DNA of 64,000 nt, taken from Cellulomonas fengjieae (lineage in GTDB: Bacteria; Actinomycetota; Actinomycetes; Actinomycetales; Cellulomonadaceae). The DNA is taken from assembly GCF_018388465.1 (NCBI RefSeq), contig NZ_CP074404.1, positions 248,001 through 312,000 on the forward strand, in the 5' to 3' direction. Each line of letters begins with the position of its first letter. Position 1 is the first letter of the stretch. Made by a program: the position numbers and the translations under genes. The notes below the pieces were generated by a model. That model did not search any database. It saw nothing but the letters and a program-made list of their open reading frames with translations, and was not told where the DNA came from. Positions 1-8,220 of the stretch are shown piece after piece.

Positions 1-1002
1 GGCCGCGGCTCCGCAGATGAGCCCGGCGGTCCACGTGTCGGTGTGCCCGACGGGGTGCAGGAGCACGAGCTCGTCGGCGACGGCGGTCAGGACGATGCCC
101 GCGATGAGCAGGAACGGGACGTAGGTGTAGGCGGTCTGGGCGACCATCCCGGGGTCGGCGCGGGAGGACAGGTAGGCGGTGGCCGAGTGCTCCGACCGGT
201 CGAAGAACAGCAGCCACATGAGCACGGTGCTGGCGAACGCGGCGAGGAACGCGAGCAGCGTCGTCGCGTCGAGCTCGAGCTCTGCGAACGCGGTGCCGGT
301 GACGATGATCGACTCGCCCAGGCTGAGGATGAGGAACAGCGACACGCGCTCGGCCATGTGCGACCCGCGCACGGCCCACGTGGTCGGGTCCGTCGGCCCC
401 ATCCCGGGCACCCAGAACAGGGCACGCGGACCGGCGGCGTCCAGCAGGGCCGCGACGGCCCAGAGCGCCAGCCGCGTGGTGTCGTCGGCGAGCGCACCCG
501 CGATCCAGAACGCCCCGGACACGCTCACCCACACCGTGATCCGCACGAAGTTGACCGCGTTCTCGGGCCAGTGCCGGCCCATCGCCCACACGGTGAACAG
601 CGTGCGACCCACCTGGATGAGCACGAACGGGACCGCGAAGAGCAGCGCCTTCCCGTCGAACGCCTCCGGGATGGCGCTCGACATGAGCAGCCCGAGCAGC
701 ATGAGGACCAGCAGCATCGTGCGGACCGGCACCTTCTCCGGGTCCAGCCAGTTGGTCACCCACGTGGTGTCGATCCACAGCCACCACACCGCCCAGCCGA
801 GGACCAGCGTGTGCAGCAGCGTGGTCAGGTCCGGGTGGGCGATGAGACCGTGCGACAGCTGCGTGATGGCGAACACGAACACGAGGTCGAAGAAGAGCTC
901 GACGTACCCCACCCGGCTGCCGTCGTGGGCGTCCCCCTGCCGCAGCACGTTCGCGCGCATGCCCCACCGGCCGCCACCGGTGCGCTGCGAGCTCGACGCC
1001 AT
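1..1002 (-). CDS. Low temperature requirement protein A (LtrA) family membrane protein, 3' end missing
   Basis: Multi-spanning inner-membrane protein of the LtrA family, whose biochemical role is not established. 334 codons are visible and the C-terminus runs off the window. The family signature ELFFDLVFVFAITQLSH starts near residue 35, and a second conserved block, HMAERVSLFLILSLGESI, lies near residue 215. Strongly hydrophobic segments with Trp clusters fill the rest. The start at 1002 has AGGA about 8 bases upstream; an in-frame ATG at 960 is the alternative and would still keep the signature. It is divergent from the tRNA at 1099. Family assignment is firm; function is unknown. Confidence 0.9.
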   Translation of the reverse strand, partial: MASSSQRTGGGRWGMRANVLRQGDAHDGSRVGYVELFFDLVFVFAITQLSHGLIAHPDLTTLLHTLVLGWAVWWLWIDTTWVTNWLDPEKVPVRTMLLVLMLLGLLMSSAIPEAFDGKALLFAVPFVLIQVGRTLFTVWAMGRHWPENAVNFVRITVWVSVSGAFWIAGALADDTTRLALWAVAALLDAAGPRALFWVPGMGPTDPTTWAVRGSHMAERVSLFLILSLGESIIVTGTAFAELELDATTLLAFLAAFASTVLMWLLFFDRSEHSATAYLSSRADPGMVAQTAYTYVPFLLIAGIVLTAVADELVLLHPVGHTDTWTAGLICGAAA

Positions 1003-1098
1003 GGGCGCGATCCTGTCACGGGACGTGCGCCGCTTCACGGCCCGGTTTGGGGGAGCGGCCACCGACCTGTATCGTCATCTGCGGCCCTGCGGGGCCAT

Positions 1099-1171
1099 GC
1101 GCCCGTAGCTCAATGGATAGAGCATCTGACTACGGATCAGAAGGTTGGGGGTTCGAGTCCCTTCGGGCGCA
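1099..1171 (+). tRNA. tRNA-Arg (anticodon ACG)
   Basis: Full cloverleaf: acceptor stem GCGCCCG pairs with CGGGCGC and discriminator A is at 1171. D stem GCTC/GAGC, anticodon stem TCTGA/TCAGA, anticodon ACG at 1132-1134 and T loop TTCGAGT are all present. The T stem contains two G-T wobbles. CCA is not encoded. ACG is normally edited to ICG and reads CGU, CGC and CGA codons. A strong terminator hairpin follows 9 bases later. No integrase or duplicated 3' end suggests use as an attachment site here. Confidence 0.97.
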
Positions 1172-1179
1172 CAGCGAAA

Positions 1180-1210
1180 GAGGCCCGGTCCGCTCAGCGG
1201 ATCGGGCCTC
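1180..1210 (+). terminator. Rho-independent terminator of tRNA-Arg
   Basis: A 14-bp stem with one G-T wobble (GAGGCCCGGTCCGC / GCGGATCGGGCCTC) and a TCA loop, followed by a T-rich stretch (GTTCTGTCTG). It lies directly after the tRNA and before the convergent small gene, so it probably ends transcription from the tRNA side. Confidence 0.85.
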
Positions 1211-1239
1211 GTTCTGTCTGCTGCCTGCTGCCTGGGGGG

Positions 1240-1398
1240 CTACCGGCGGGCGCGCAGCGGGTGCAGGTGCGGCCGGTGACGGTGGGGGGCTCGCGCCGCC
1301 TTCCCGGACTTCTCGAGGTGGGTGCGGTGCTGCTCGAGGCGCACCTCCAGCTCGTGTTCCTGGTGGCGGTACATGGCGATGGCGAGATCGGGGTGCAC
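1240..1398 (-). CDS. Small Arg/His-rich hypothetical protein (52 aa)
   Basis: Short basic protein of unknown function. It starts MHPDLAIAMYRHQEHELEVR and continues with a helical, charge-rich middle and an Arg/His/Pro-rich tail. The GTG at 1398 is chosen because AGGAG lies 7 bases upstream; an in-frame ATG at 1413 overlaps that ribosome site and is less likely. The leader AGGAGAACCCCC followed by the start codon is identical to that of the small gene at 41519-41743, which also encodes a short Arg-rich protein beginning with a similar M..P.L.L pattern. The two may be paralogues. No catalytic motif, signal peptide or membrane segment is visible. Confidence 0.6.
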   Translation of the reverse strand: MHPDLAIAMYRHQEHELEVRLEQHRTHLEKSGKAARAPHRHRPHLHPLRARR

Positions 1399-1557
1399 GG
1401 GGGTTCTCCTCATTGAGCAACCGGTGGTGATGACGTGGCTCGTGGCCGACACCCACTGTCCTCGCTCCGGGCGGTCGGCGCAGCAATCCGCACCGCGTGT
1501 CACCCGGTCGCCGCGCCGGCGCCGTCGGCAGGGGGAACATCCAGGCTCGGTCCTAGG

Positions 1558-1589
1558 TTCAACATATCGTCTGTGCAACATACGATATG
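1558..1589 (+). promoter_or_regulatory. Promoter with inverted-repeat operator for the flavoenzyme operon
   Basis: A -35 box TTCAAC (1558-1563), a 17-base spacer and a -10 box TACGAT (1581-1586). Perfect arms CATATCGT (1563-1570) and ACGATATG (1582-1589), 11 bases apart, cover the spacer and the -10. A dimeric repressor bound here would block polymerase. The repressor is not encoded nearby; the AT-rich arms recall PadR or TetR sites, which is only an inference. Confidence 0.7.
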
Positions 1590-1592
1590 GGA

Positions 1593-3407
1593 GTGGCCGA
1601 TATGGAGCTCGAGCTCGGGATCGCCGTGGACGCGGGGCCCGACGCGGGGCCGCTCGCGCAGCGGGCGGAGGCGGCAGGTCTGGACCTGGTCGTGGTGCGC
1701 GAGGGCGCGGCCCGCCTGGACCCCTGGACGACGGCGGCGTGGGTGGCGGGCAGCACGGGGCGGATCCCGGTCGGCGTGTCCCACGGCCCGGCGGGTCCGG
1801 CGGGGTACCCCGCGGTGGTGGCCAAGGCGCGGCAGAGCCTCGACGTGCTCTCGGGTCCCCGCCTGATCGACGCCGAACCCGGCTGGGTCGTCGCCCCGGC
1901 GGGTGCGCACGTCGCCGAGCTGCGGGACCTCGCCCGGACCGGGCTGCCGGTGGTCGTGCCGGTGACCGCCGTCGAGGACGTCGACCGCGTGGCGGCGCTG
2001 GCGGGGGACCGCAGCGGCGGTCCGCGGCGTTCGGCGGCGGCACGGTCCCGCCGCCGGGACGGCATCGACTACGACGGCGTGCCGGAGACGCTGCGCGACA
2101 CCGCGGTGGAGCCGGGGGACCGCGGCTACCGCGCGGTGAGCTCGAACTACCTGCGCGGGGGCGCGCCCGGACTGGTGCTGCGGCCGCGCACGCCGGAGCA
2201 GGTCGCGGACGCGGTCGCGTTCGCGCGCCACCACCCGCACGTGCCGCTGGGCGTCCGCAGCGGCGGGCACGGCATCAGCGGCCGGTCGACGAACGACGGC
2301 GGGTTGGTCATCGACGTCGGCGCGATGAGCTCGATCGAGGTGCTCGACGTCGATCGCCGGCTGGTGCGGATCGGTCCCGGCGCCACCTGGAAGCAGGTGG
2401 CGGCCGCCCTCGACCCGTACGGGTGGGCGCTCGGCTCGGGCGACTACGGCGGTGTCGGGGTGGGCGGGCTGGCCACGGCGGGCGGGATCGGGTACCTGTC
2501 GCGTGCGCACGGGCTGACGGTCGACCACCTGCGCGCGGTCGAGCTGGTGCTCGCCGACGGCAGCCTGGTGCGCGCCGCCGCACACGAGCGCCCCGACCTG
2601 TTCTGGGCGGTCCGGGGCGCGGGTGCGAACTTCGGCATCGCCACCGCGTTCGAGTTCGAGGTCGACGAGGTGGGCGATGTCGGCTACGCCATCCTGGCGC
2701 TGGTCACCCCCGACATCGAGGCGTCGCTCCTGCGGTTCGGGGAGCTGGCCACGCAGGCACCCCGGGACACCACCGTCTTCCTGGTCACCGGCCGGCCGCG
2801 TCACGGCCAGTCCGTCATCCAGCTCTATGCCATGGTCGACTCGTCGGACGCGGACGTCATCGTCGGGCGGCTCACGCCGTTCCTCGAGCTCGGTGACCTG
2901 GCGCAGCAGGAGGTGGCCGTGACGCGGTACGCGGGCGTGATGGCCCGGGCGCACGACGTCGGCCCGGACGGCCACCAGGGCACGGGCGAGCCGGTCTCCC
3001 GGTCCGCGTTCGCGCCCCGGATGACCCCGGAGCTCGCGCACGACCTCGGGGAGCTGCTCCGCACCGGACGCGTCTTCTTCCTCCAGCTGCGCACCATGGG
3101 TGGGGCCATCGCCGACGTGCCGTCCGCCGAGACGGCCTTCGCCCATCGTTCGCCGGACTTCCAGCTGACCGCGATGGGCACCGAGCACGCGTCCCTGGAC
3201 CCGGCCTTCGACCGGCTCGCCCACCACTTCGACGGGCTGTACCTCAGCTTCGAGACCGACCTGCGACCCGAGCGCCTCGCCGACGCGTTCCCGCCGCTGG
3301 TGCTCAGCCGACTGCGCGACGCCAAGCGGCGCTACGACCCCGACAACCTCTTCCGTGACAACTTCACCGTCGACCCGCTCGGCGGGCGACCGAAGGAGAG
3401 CTCATGA
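1593..3407 (+). CDS. FAD-linked oxidoreductase (BBE type) with truncated luciferase-like N-terminal segment
   Basis: Predicted secondary-metabolism or sugar/aromatic-alcohol oxidase. Residues about 1-130 resemble the N-terminal half of an LLM flavin monooxygenase (LGIAVDAG start, LAQRAEAAGLDLVVV). Residues about 150-600 form an FAD-binding PCMH domain with a berberine-bridge-type C-terminus ending YDPDNLFRDNFTV. The loop RSGGHGISGR supplies His226, the usual site of covalent 8-alpha-histidyl FAD. The second attachment cysteine of bicovalent enzymes appears absent (GYLSRAHG). GTG 1593 fits a leaderless start 6 bases after TACGAT; ATG 1602, with GGGAG upstream, is the alternative. It overlaps the next gene by 4 bases (ATGA). 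The substrate cannot be read from sequence. Confidence 0.8.
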   Translation: MADMELELGIAVDAGPDAGPLAQRAEAAGLDLVVVREGAARLDPWTTAAWVAGSTGRIPVGVSHGPAGPAGYPAVVAKARQSLDVLSGPRLIDAEPGWVVAPAGAHVAELRDLARTGLPVVVPVTAVEDVDRVAALAGDRSGGPRRSAAARSRRRDGIDYDGVPETLRDTAVEPGDRGYRAVSSNYLRGGAPGLVLRPRTPEQVADAVAFARHHPHVPLGVRSGGHGISGRSTNDGGLVIDVGAMSSIEVLDVDRRLVRIGPGATWKQVAAALDPYGWALGSGDYGGVGVGGLATAGGIGYLSRAHGLTVDHLRAVELVLADGSLVRAAAHERPDLFWAVRGAGANFGIATAFEFEVDEVGDVGYAILALVTPDIEASLLRFGELATQAPRDTTVFLVTGRPRHGQSVIQLYAMVDSSDADVIVGRLTPFLELGDLAQQEVAVTRYAGVMARAHDVGPDGHQGTGEPVSRSAFAPRMTPELAHDLGELLRTGRVFFLQLRTMGGAIADVPSAETAFAHRSPDFQLTAMGTEHASLDPAFDRLAHHFDGLYLSFETDLRPERLADAFPPLVLSRLRDAKRRYDPDNLFRDNFTVDPLGGRPKESS

Positions 3408-4312
3408 CCGACTACGGGCACGACCTGCTGTTCGGCACGTTCACGACCCCGAGCGTGGCCGGCGCGCAGCAGGTGATCGACCTTGCCGTCACGGCCGACC
3501 GCGCCGGGCTGGACCTGGTCACCTTTCAGGACCACCCGTACCAGCCGGCGTTCCTGGACACCTGGACCCTGCTGTCCTACGTCGCCGCCCGCACGAAGAG
3601 CGTGCGCCTGAGCGGCAACGTGCTGAGCCTCCCGCTGCGCCCGCCGGCGGTGCTCGCCCGGGCCGTCGCCTCGCTGGACCGCCTCAGCGGCGGGCGGATC
3701 GAGCTCGGCCTCGGCGCGGGAGCGTTCTGGGACGGCATCCAGGCGATGGGCGGACGCCGGCTCACCCCCGGTCAGGGCGTCGACGCGCTGCGCGAGGCGG
3801 TGACGCTCATCCGCGACACCTGGGACACCGACACGCGCGGCGGCGTGCGGCTCGACGGCCGGTACTACCAGGCCGCCGGCGCCAAGCGCGGTCCGGCGCC
3901 CGCGCACGACGTCGACATCTGGCTCGGTGCCTACAAACCGCGGATGCTGGCGCTGACGGGGGAGGTCGCCGACGGGTGGCTGCCCACGTTCGAGTACCTC
4001 GACGACGGGCTCGCCTCCCTCCCGGAGCTCAACGCGCGGATCGACGACGCCGCGCTCGCCGCGGGTCGCGCACCGCAGGACGTCCGCAGGCTGATGAACG
4101 TCATGCGCGTCGAGTTCGCGCCCTCGGGTCGGGGGCTGCTCGCCGGGCCACCGGCGCTGTGGGTGGAGCAGCTCACGGACCTGGCCCTGACGCACGGCAT
4201 CACGGCGGTCCTGATCGGGGGCGACGACGCCGTCACCCTCGAGCGGTTCGCCGCCGAGGTGGTCCCCGCGGTGCGGGACCAGGTCGGTCTGGAGCGGGCC
4301 GCGACGACCTGA
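3404..4312 (+). CDS. LLM class flavin-dependent oxidoreductase
   Basis: 302-aa TIM-barrel monooxygenase or reductase of the bacterial luciferase superfamily using FMN or F420. Family features are LDLVTFQDHPYQPAFLDTW near residues 35-53, the strand VRLSGNVLSLPLRPP, and LSGGRIELGLGAGAFWDGI near residues 91-109. Its start overlaps the stop of the FAD-linked oxidase (ATGA), so the two are translationally coupled and probably act on the same pathway. It is a complete LLM domain, unlike the half-domain on the upstream protein. F420 versus FMN cannot be decided; AYKP and the QDHPYQP segment are common in actinobacterial F420 members. Confidence 0.85.
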   Translation: MTDYGHDLLFGTFTTPSVAGAQQVIDLAVTADRAGLDLVTFQDHPYQPAFLDTWTLLSYVAARTKSVRLSGNVLSLPLRPPAVLARAVASLDRLSGGRIELGLGAGAFWDGIQAMGGRRLTPGQGVDALREAVTLIRDTWDTDTRGGVRLDGRYYQAAGAKRGPAPAHDVDIWLGAYKPRMLALTGEVADGWLPTFEYLDDGLASLPELNARIDDAALAAGRAPQDVRRLMNVMRVEFAPSGRGLLAGPPALWVEQLTDLALTHGITAVLIGGDDAVTLERFAAEVVPAVRDQVGLERAATT

Positions 4313-4417
4313 CGTCCGGTGCGGGTGGCGCGACGGGATCGAGGGACCCGCGTCGGGGGCCCGCCCGGGGGCGGAGCTCCCTAGGTCGGCGGGGCGACCT
4401 CACGCCGCCGGACGTCA
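4310..4417. repeat. Wide inverted repeat in intergenic region
   Basis: Arms TGACGTCCGG (4310-4319) and CCGGACGTCA (4408-4417) are perfect complements separated by 88 bases, with GC-rich sequence between them. The left arm includes the stop codon of the LLM gene. It may act as a terminator or be chance in such GC-rich DNA. No second copy was seen in the window. Confidence 0.3.
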
Positions 4418-4466
4418 ACCCGTGGGTCCACGCGCGCCGGCCGCCCGGCTCCGCACAGTGGCGACC

Positions 4467-5018
4467 ATGACTCGCTCCCTCGGCCCACGTGCCGCACCGG
4501 ACCGCCGCCGCCGCACGCGATGGGCGGCCCTGGCCCTGGCCGGCACGCTGGCCGCCGGGGCCGCGTTGGTCGTGCAGGACCTCGGCGGCGCGTTCCCCAC
4601 CGATCCGCCCCCGCCCCCGTCGGCCATGTCCGCCACGACTCCCACCGGCCTCGACCCCGAGCTCGAGCGGCGGTTCGGGGACGCCCAGGGGGCCGCTGCG
4701 GCCGACGGGGTGACGCTGACCCTGACCTCGGGCTGGCGCTCCGCAGCGCAACAGCAGGCGCTGGTCGACGACGCGATCGAGCGGCACGGGTCGCTCGAGG
4801 AGGCACGCCGCTGGGTGCTGCCGCCGGAGTCGTCCGCGCACGTGCAGGGGACGGCGATCGACGTCGGTCCGACGGAGGGAGCGCTGTGGCTCGGCGAGCG
4901 CGAGGTCGAGTTCGGCCTGTGCCGGACGTACGCCAACGAGCTGTGGCACTTCGAGCTGCTCGCCGACGGGGCCGACCGCTGCCCGGACCAGCTCCTGGAC
5001 TCGTCTGGCGGCTGGTGA
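4467..5018 (+). CDS. M15 family D-alanyl-D-alanine carboxypeptidase (VanY-like)
   Basis: 183-aa exported peptidase that trims the terminal D-Ala of peptidoglycan stem peptides. Residues 15-38 form a twin-Arg-like basic stretch plus hydrophobic segment (RRRRTRWAALALAGTLAAGA), a signal anchor. The catalytic domain has the M15 zinc and substrate motifs: SGWRSAAQQQ, SAHVQGTAIDVG (His and Asp ligands) and NELWHFEL (catalytic Glu, His ligand). ATG 4467 is chosen because it places the basic segment at the N-terminus; an upstream in-frame GTG at 4422 adds unrelated residues. It converges on the holin-like gene with only 4 bases between stops. Confidence 0.88.
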   Translation: MTRSLGPRAAPDRRRRTRWAALALAGTLAAGAALVVQDLGGAFPTDPPPPPSAMSATTPTGLDPELERRFGDAQGAAAADGVTLTLTSGWRSAAQQQALVDDAIERHGSLEEARRWVLPPESSAHVQGTAIDVGPTEGALWLGEREVEFGLCRTYANELWHFELLADGADRCPDQLLDSSGGW

Positions 5019-5022
5019 GGCG

Positions 5023-5415
5023 TCAGGCCGTCGCGTCCTTCTTCTGCACCCGGTTGCGCAGGAAGATCAGCGGGAGGATCAGCGTCGCGAGCATCGTGAC
5101 GATCCAGACGGTGAGCGAACCGAGCACCCAGGCGGTCGCGCCGTCGATGGTCAGCCCGTCGCTGATGAGCGACGCCACGAACAGCGCCACCACGGTGGAG
5201 ACCAGGCCGACCGCACCGGTCAGCGCGTTGGCGTACTTGCGCGACATCACCAGGAACCAGGGCGTCAGGACGCTCTGCAGGACCGCGAACACGACGACCG
5301 CCACCACGAAGCCGGACGCCCGGACGGTGAAGCCGTCGACGACGAGCGACGCGATCCACAGGCCCAGGGCTGCCGAGGCCAGGAAGATCAGGGCGCGGAT
5401 GAGAAAGACGACCAT
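5023..5415 (-). CDS. Phage holin family 4 / YvlD-like small membrane protein
   Basis: About 130-aa integral membrane protein with four predicted helices: residues 2-20, 30-47, 58-78 and 90-112. It ends in a charged tail RNRVQKKDATA. The pattern DGFTVRASGFVVAVVVFAVL followed by a second DGLTIDG loop is typical of the PF04020 family, found in many actinobacteria without any phage context. Its exact role is unknown. ATG 5415 is used; GTG 5424 in frame would add MRP. It is convergent with the carboxypeptidase and divergent from glgP. Confidence 0.8.
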   Translation of the reverse strand: MVVFLIRALIFLASAALGLWIASLVVDGFTVRASGFVVAVVVFAVLQSVLTPWFLVMSRKYANALTGAVGLVSTVVALFVASLISDGLTIDGATAWVLGSLTVWIVTMLATLILPLIFLRNRVQKKDATA

Positions 5416-5532
5416 CGGACGCACCCACTTCGTCGTCGGTGACGGGCGCAGGACGGCTCCGGGGCCCTCTTGTCACCCTAGGGAGCAACCCCGCGTGTGA
5501 CCAGACCGTTTGTTACGAGTGGTCGCATCGCG

Positions 5533-5561
5533 CTGGACCTCTCCGGGGAGCCCGCTAACGT
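5533..5561 (+). promoter_or_regulatory. Promoter of glgP, leaderless type
   Basis: The -10 box TAACGT (5556-5561) lies 7 bases before GTG 5569, with CTGGAC (5533-5538) 17 bases further upstream as -35. This places transcription start at or next to the start codon. The GAGGAGG between -10 and GTG is too close to act as a ribosome site. Confidence 0.55.
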
Positions 5562-5568
5562 GAGGAGG

Positions 5569-8040
5569 GTGACGGACAACAAGACACTCATCGCCACCCC
5601 CGAGCACACCGTGGACGGCTTCGTCCGCGAGTTCTTGCGGGAGCTGAACTTCGGTCAGGGCACGGACCTCGCGCGGGCGTCGGTGAACGACAAGTACCTC
5701 GCCATGGCGCGCACCGTTCGCCACTACCTGATGGTCCGGTGGCTGGCCACGCTGAAGCGGCAGGGTGAGCTCCAGGCGAAGTCGGTGGCGTACCTGTCGG
5801 CGGAGTTCCTGCTCGGCCGGCAGCTGGACAACGCGCTGCTGGCCGCGGACCTCGACGAGGTCGTCGAGGAGGGTCTGGCGTCGCTGGGCATCGACCTCGC
5901 CGAGCTGCGTGAGGCGGAGGTCGAGCCGGGTCTGGGCAACGGCGGCCTCGGCCGGCTTGCGGCGTGCTTCATCGACTCGCTGGCGACGATGAACGTACCG
6001 AGCATCGGCTACGGCATCCGGTACGAGTACGGCATCTTCCGGCAGACGTTCGTCGACGGCTGGCAGGTGGAGAAGCCCGACAACTGGCTGGCGCTGGGGT
6101 CCCCGTGGGAGTTCCCGCACCCCGAGTCCGCCGTGACGGTCGACTTCGGCGGGCACACCGAGCACTACGAGCAGGACGGCGTCACGCGCTCGCGGTGGGT
6201 GCCGGGCTGGAGCGTCCTCGGTGTCCCCTACAACTACATGGTTCCCGGGTACGAGAACGGCCGCGTGAACACGCTGCGGCTGTGGAGCGCCCGTGCCACG
6301 CGCGCCTTCGACCTGGAGATCTTCAACGCCGGCGACTACGCGCAGGCGGTCCGGGCGCAGACGTTCGCGGAGAACATCTCCAAGGTGCTGTACCCGGAGG
6401 ACTCCACGCCGCAGGGCAAGGAGCTGCGCCTCCAGCAGCAGTACTTCTTCGTCGCGTGCTCGCTGCGGGACTTCATCGAGCAGGTGCTGCCCGAGGACTT
6501 CGACCTGCACAAGCTGCCCGACCGCATCATCTTCCAGCTCAACGACACCCACCCCGTCATCGCGATCCCCGAGCTCATGCGGCTCCTGGTCGACGAGCGC
6601 GGCTGGGACTGGGACGAGGCGTGGGCGGTCACGCAGAAGTGCTTCGCCTACACGTGCCACACGCTGCTGCCGGAGGCCCTGGAGGTCTGGTCGGTCGAGC
6701 TCCTGGGCAAGCTGCTGCCCCGCCACCTCGAGATCATCTACCGGATCAACGAGGGCTTCATGGCCGAGCTGCGCGAGGCGTACCCGGACGACGAGCTGCG
6801 CGTGCGTCGCATGTCGATCATCGCGGAGTACCCGGAGCGGGCCGTGCGCATGGCGTACCTGGCCACCGTCGCCGGCTCGAAGGTCAACGGCGTCGCCGCC
6901 CTGCACTCGCAGCTGCTCAAGGACAAGGTCCTGCGCGACTTCTCCGAGTTCTTCCCGGACAAGTTCACCAACGTCACCAACGGCATCACCCCGCGGCGGT
7001 TCGTGCGGCTGGCCAACCCCGGCCTGTCGGAGCTGATCACGTCGGCGATCGGTGACGGCTGGGTCACGGACCTGGACCGGCTCAAGGAGCTGGAGCCGCT
7101 TGCCGACGACGCCGGCTTCCGGGAGGCGTTCCGCGCGGTCAAGCGCGCGAACAAGCTGCGCCTGGTCGACGTGCTCGCGGAGCGCGACGGCATCCGGGTG
7201 GACCCGGACACGATGCTGGACGTCATGGTCAAGCGCCTGCACGAGTACAAGCGCCAGACGCTCAAGCTCCTGCACGTGGTCACGCTGTACGACCAGGTGA
7301 AGTCCGGTGCCGTGCGGATCGAGGACATCACCCCGCGCACCTTCGCGTTCGGCGCCAAGGCAGCCCCGGGGTACCGGATGGCCAAGCAGACGATCGGCCT
7401 GATCAACGCGGTCGGCCGCACGGTCAACAACGACCCCGCGCTGCAGGGCCGGCTCACGGTCGCGTTCCCGGCCAACTACAACGTCACGCTCGCGGAGAAG
7501 CTCATCCCCGCGGCGGACCTGTCGGAGCAGATCTCCCTGGCCGGCAAGGAGGCGTCGGGCACGGGCAACATGAAGTTCGCCCTCAACGGCGCCCTGACCA
7601 TCGGCACCGACGACGGCGCGAACGTCGAGATCCGTGAGCTGGTCGGCGACGACAACTTCTTCCTGTTCGGGCTGCTCGAGCCGGAGGTCGCGCAGATCGT
7701 CGAGGCCGGGTACCGCCCGAGCGCCTACTACGAGGAGAACCGCTCGCTGCGGCACGCCCTGGACCTCATCGCGTCCGGTGAGTTCTCGGGCGGCGACCGC
7801 GCGACGTTCGAGCCGATCGTGTCCAACCTGCTGTCCGAGGACCGGTTCCTGGTGCTGGCGGACTACCAGGCGTACATCGACGCCCAGGCCCGGGTCGACG
7901 AGGCGTACGCGGACACCGACGCCTGGACGCGCTCGGCGGTGCTCAACGTGGCCCGGTCCGGCTTCTTCTCCTCGGACCGCAGCATGCGCGACTACATCGA
8001 CCGCATCTGGCACACGTACCCGGTGCCCCCCGAGCGCTGA
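5569..8040 (+). CDS. glgP: Glycogen/alpha-glucan phosphorylase
   Basis: 823-aa GT35 phosphorylase that releases glucose-1-phosphate from glycogen in the cytoplasm, with PLP as cofactor. The PLP site EASGTGNMKFALNGALTIGT is clear, and the Schiff-base lysine is Lys669. Other family blocks are EPGLGNGGLGRLAACFIDS near residue 120, NDTHPVIAIPELMR, and VKRLHEYKRQTLK near residue 550. The length matches the classical about 820-840-aa bacterial enzymes rather than the shorter actinobacterial type. GTG 5569 is preferred as a leaderless start after TAACGT; GTG 5560 with GGGGAG 9 bases upstream is the alternative. It stands alone, with a long hairpin downstream. Confidence 0.97.
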   Translation: MTDNKTLIATPEHTVDGFVREFLRELNFGQGTDLARASVNDKYLAMARTVRHYLMVRWLATLKRQGELQAKSVAYLSAEFLLGRQLDNALLAADLDEVVEEGLASLGIDLAELREAEVEPGLGNGGLGRLAACFIDSLATMNVPSIGYGIRYEYGIFRQTFVDGWQVEKPDNWLALGSPWEFPHPESAVTVDFGGHTEHYEQDGVTRSRWVPGWSVLGVPYNYMVPGYENGRVNTLRLWSARATRAFDLEIFNAGDYAQAVRAQTFAENISKVLYPEDSTPQGKELRLQQQYFFVACSLRDFIEQVLPEDFDLHKLPDRIIFQLNDTHPVIAIPELMRLLVDERGWDWDEAWAVTQKCFAYTCHTLLPEALEVWSVELLGKLLPRHLEIIYRINEGFMAELREAYPDDELRVRRMSIIAEYPERAVRMAYLATVAGSKVNGVAALHSQLLKDKVLRDFSEFFPDKFTNVTNGITPRRFVRLANPGLSELITSAIGDGWVTDLDRLKELEPLADDAGFREAFRAVKRANKLRLVDVLAERDGIRVDPDTMLDVMVKRLHEYKRQTLKLLHVVTLYDQVKSGAVRIEDITPRTFAFGAKAAPGYRMAKQTIGLINAVGRTVNNDPALQGRLTVAFPANYNVTLAEKLIPAADLSEQISLAGKEASGTGNMKFALNGALTIGTDDGANVEIRELVGDDNFFLFGLLEPEVAQIVEAGYRPSAYYEENRSLRHALDLIASGEFSGGDRATFEPIVSNLLSEDRFLVLADYQAYIDAQARVDEAYADTDAWTRSAVLNVARSGFFSSDRSMRDYIDRIWHTYPVPPER

Positions 8041-8142
8041 CGAGGAGTGCATCGGAGGGTGGGGGCGCGCCAGCGCACCCGCCCGCAGCGGAACGCATCG
8101 GCAGCGCGACCATGAGAACGAAGCGCTGACCCTCTCCACCCC

Positions 8143-8190
8143 CAGCGTCCGAGCAGATGGCGGTCATAGCCCACATCTGCTCGGACGCTG
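8143..8190 (+). terminator. Long perfect hairpin after glgP
   Basis: 17-bp perfect stem (8143-8159 with 8174-8190; core AGCGTCCGAGCAGATG) and a 14-base loop, 100 bases after the glgP stop. There is no T-run. It most likely ends or stabilises the glgP transcript. The next -10 box lies only 18 bases downstream, so a regulatory role is also possible. Confidence 0.6.
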
Positions 8191-8220
8191 TGGTGTCTCG
8201 GCGGGGCCTACCCTGGTGCA

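Noticed and set aside
1099..1171. Attachment site of an integrated element at tRNA-Arg
   Set aside because: No integrase, no duplicated tRNA 3' end and no change of composition nearby.
4310..4417. Miniature inverted-repeat transposable element
   Set aside because: Arms are only 10 bases, there is no target duplication and no second copy in the window.
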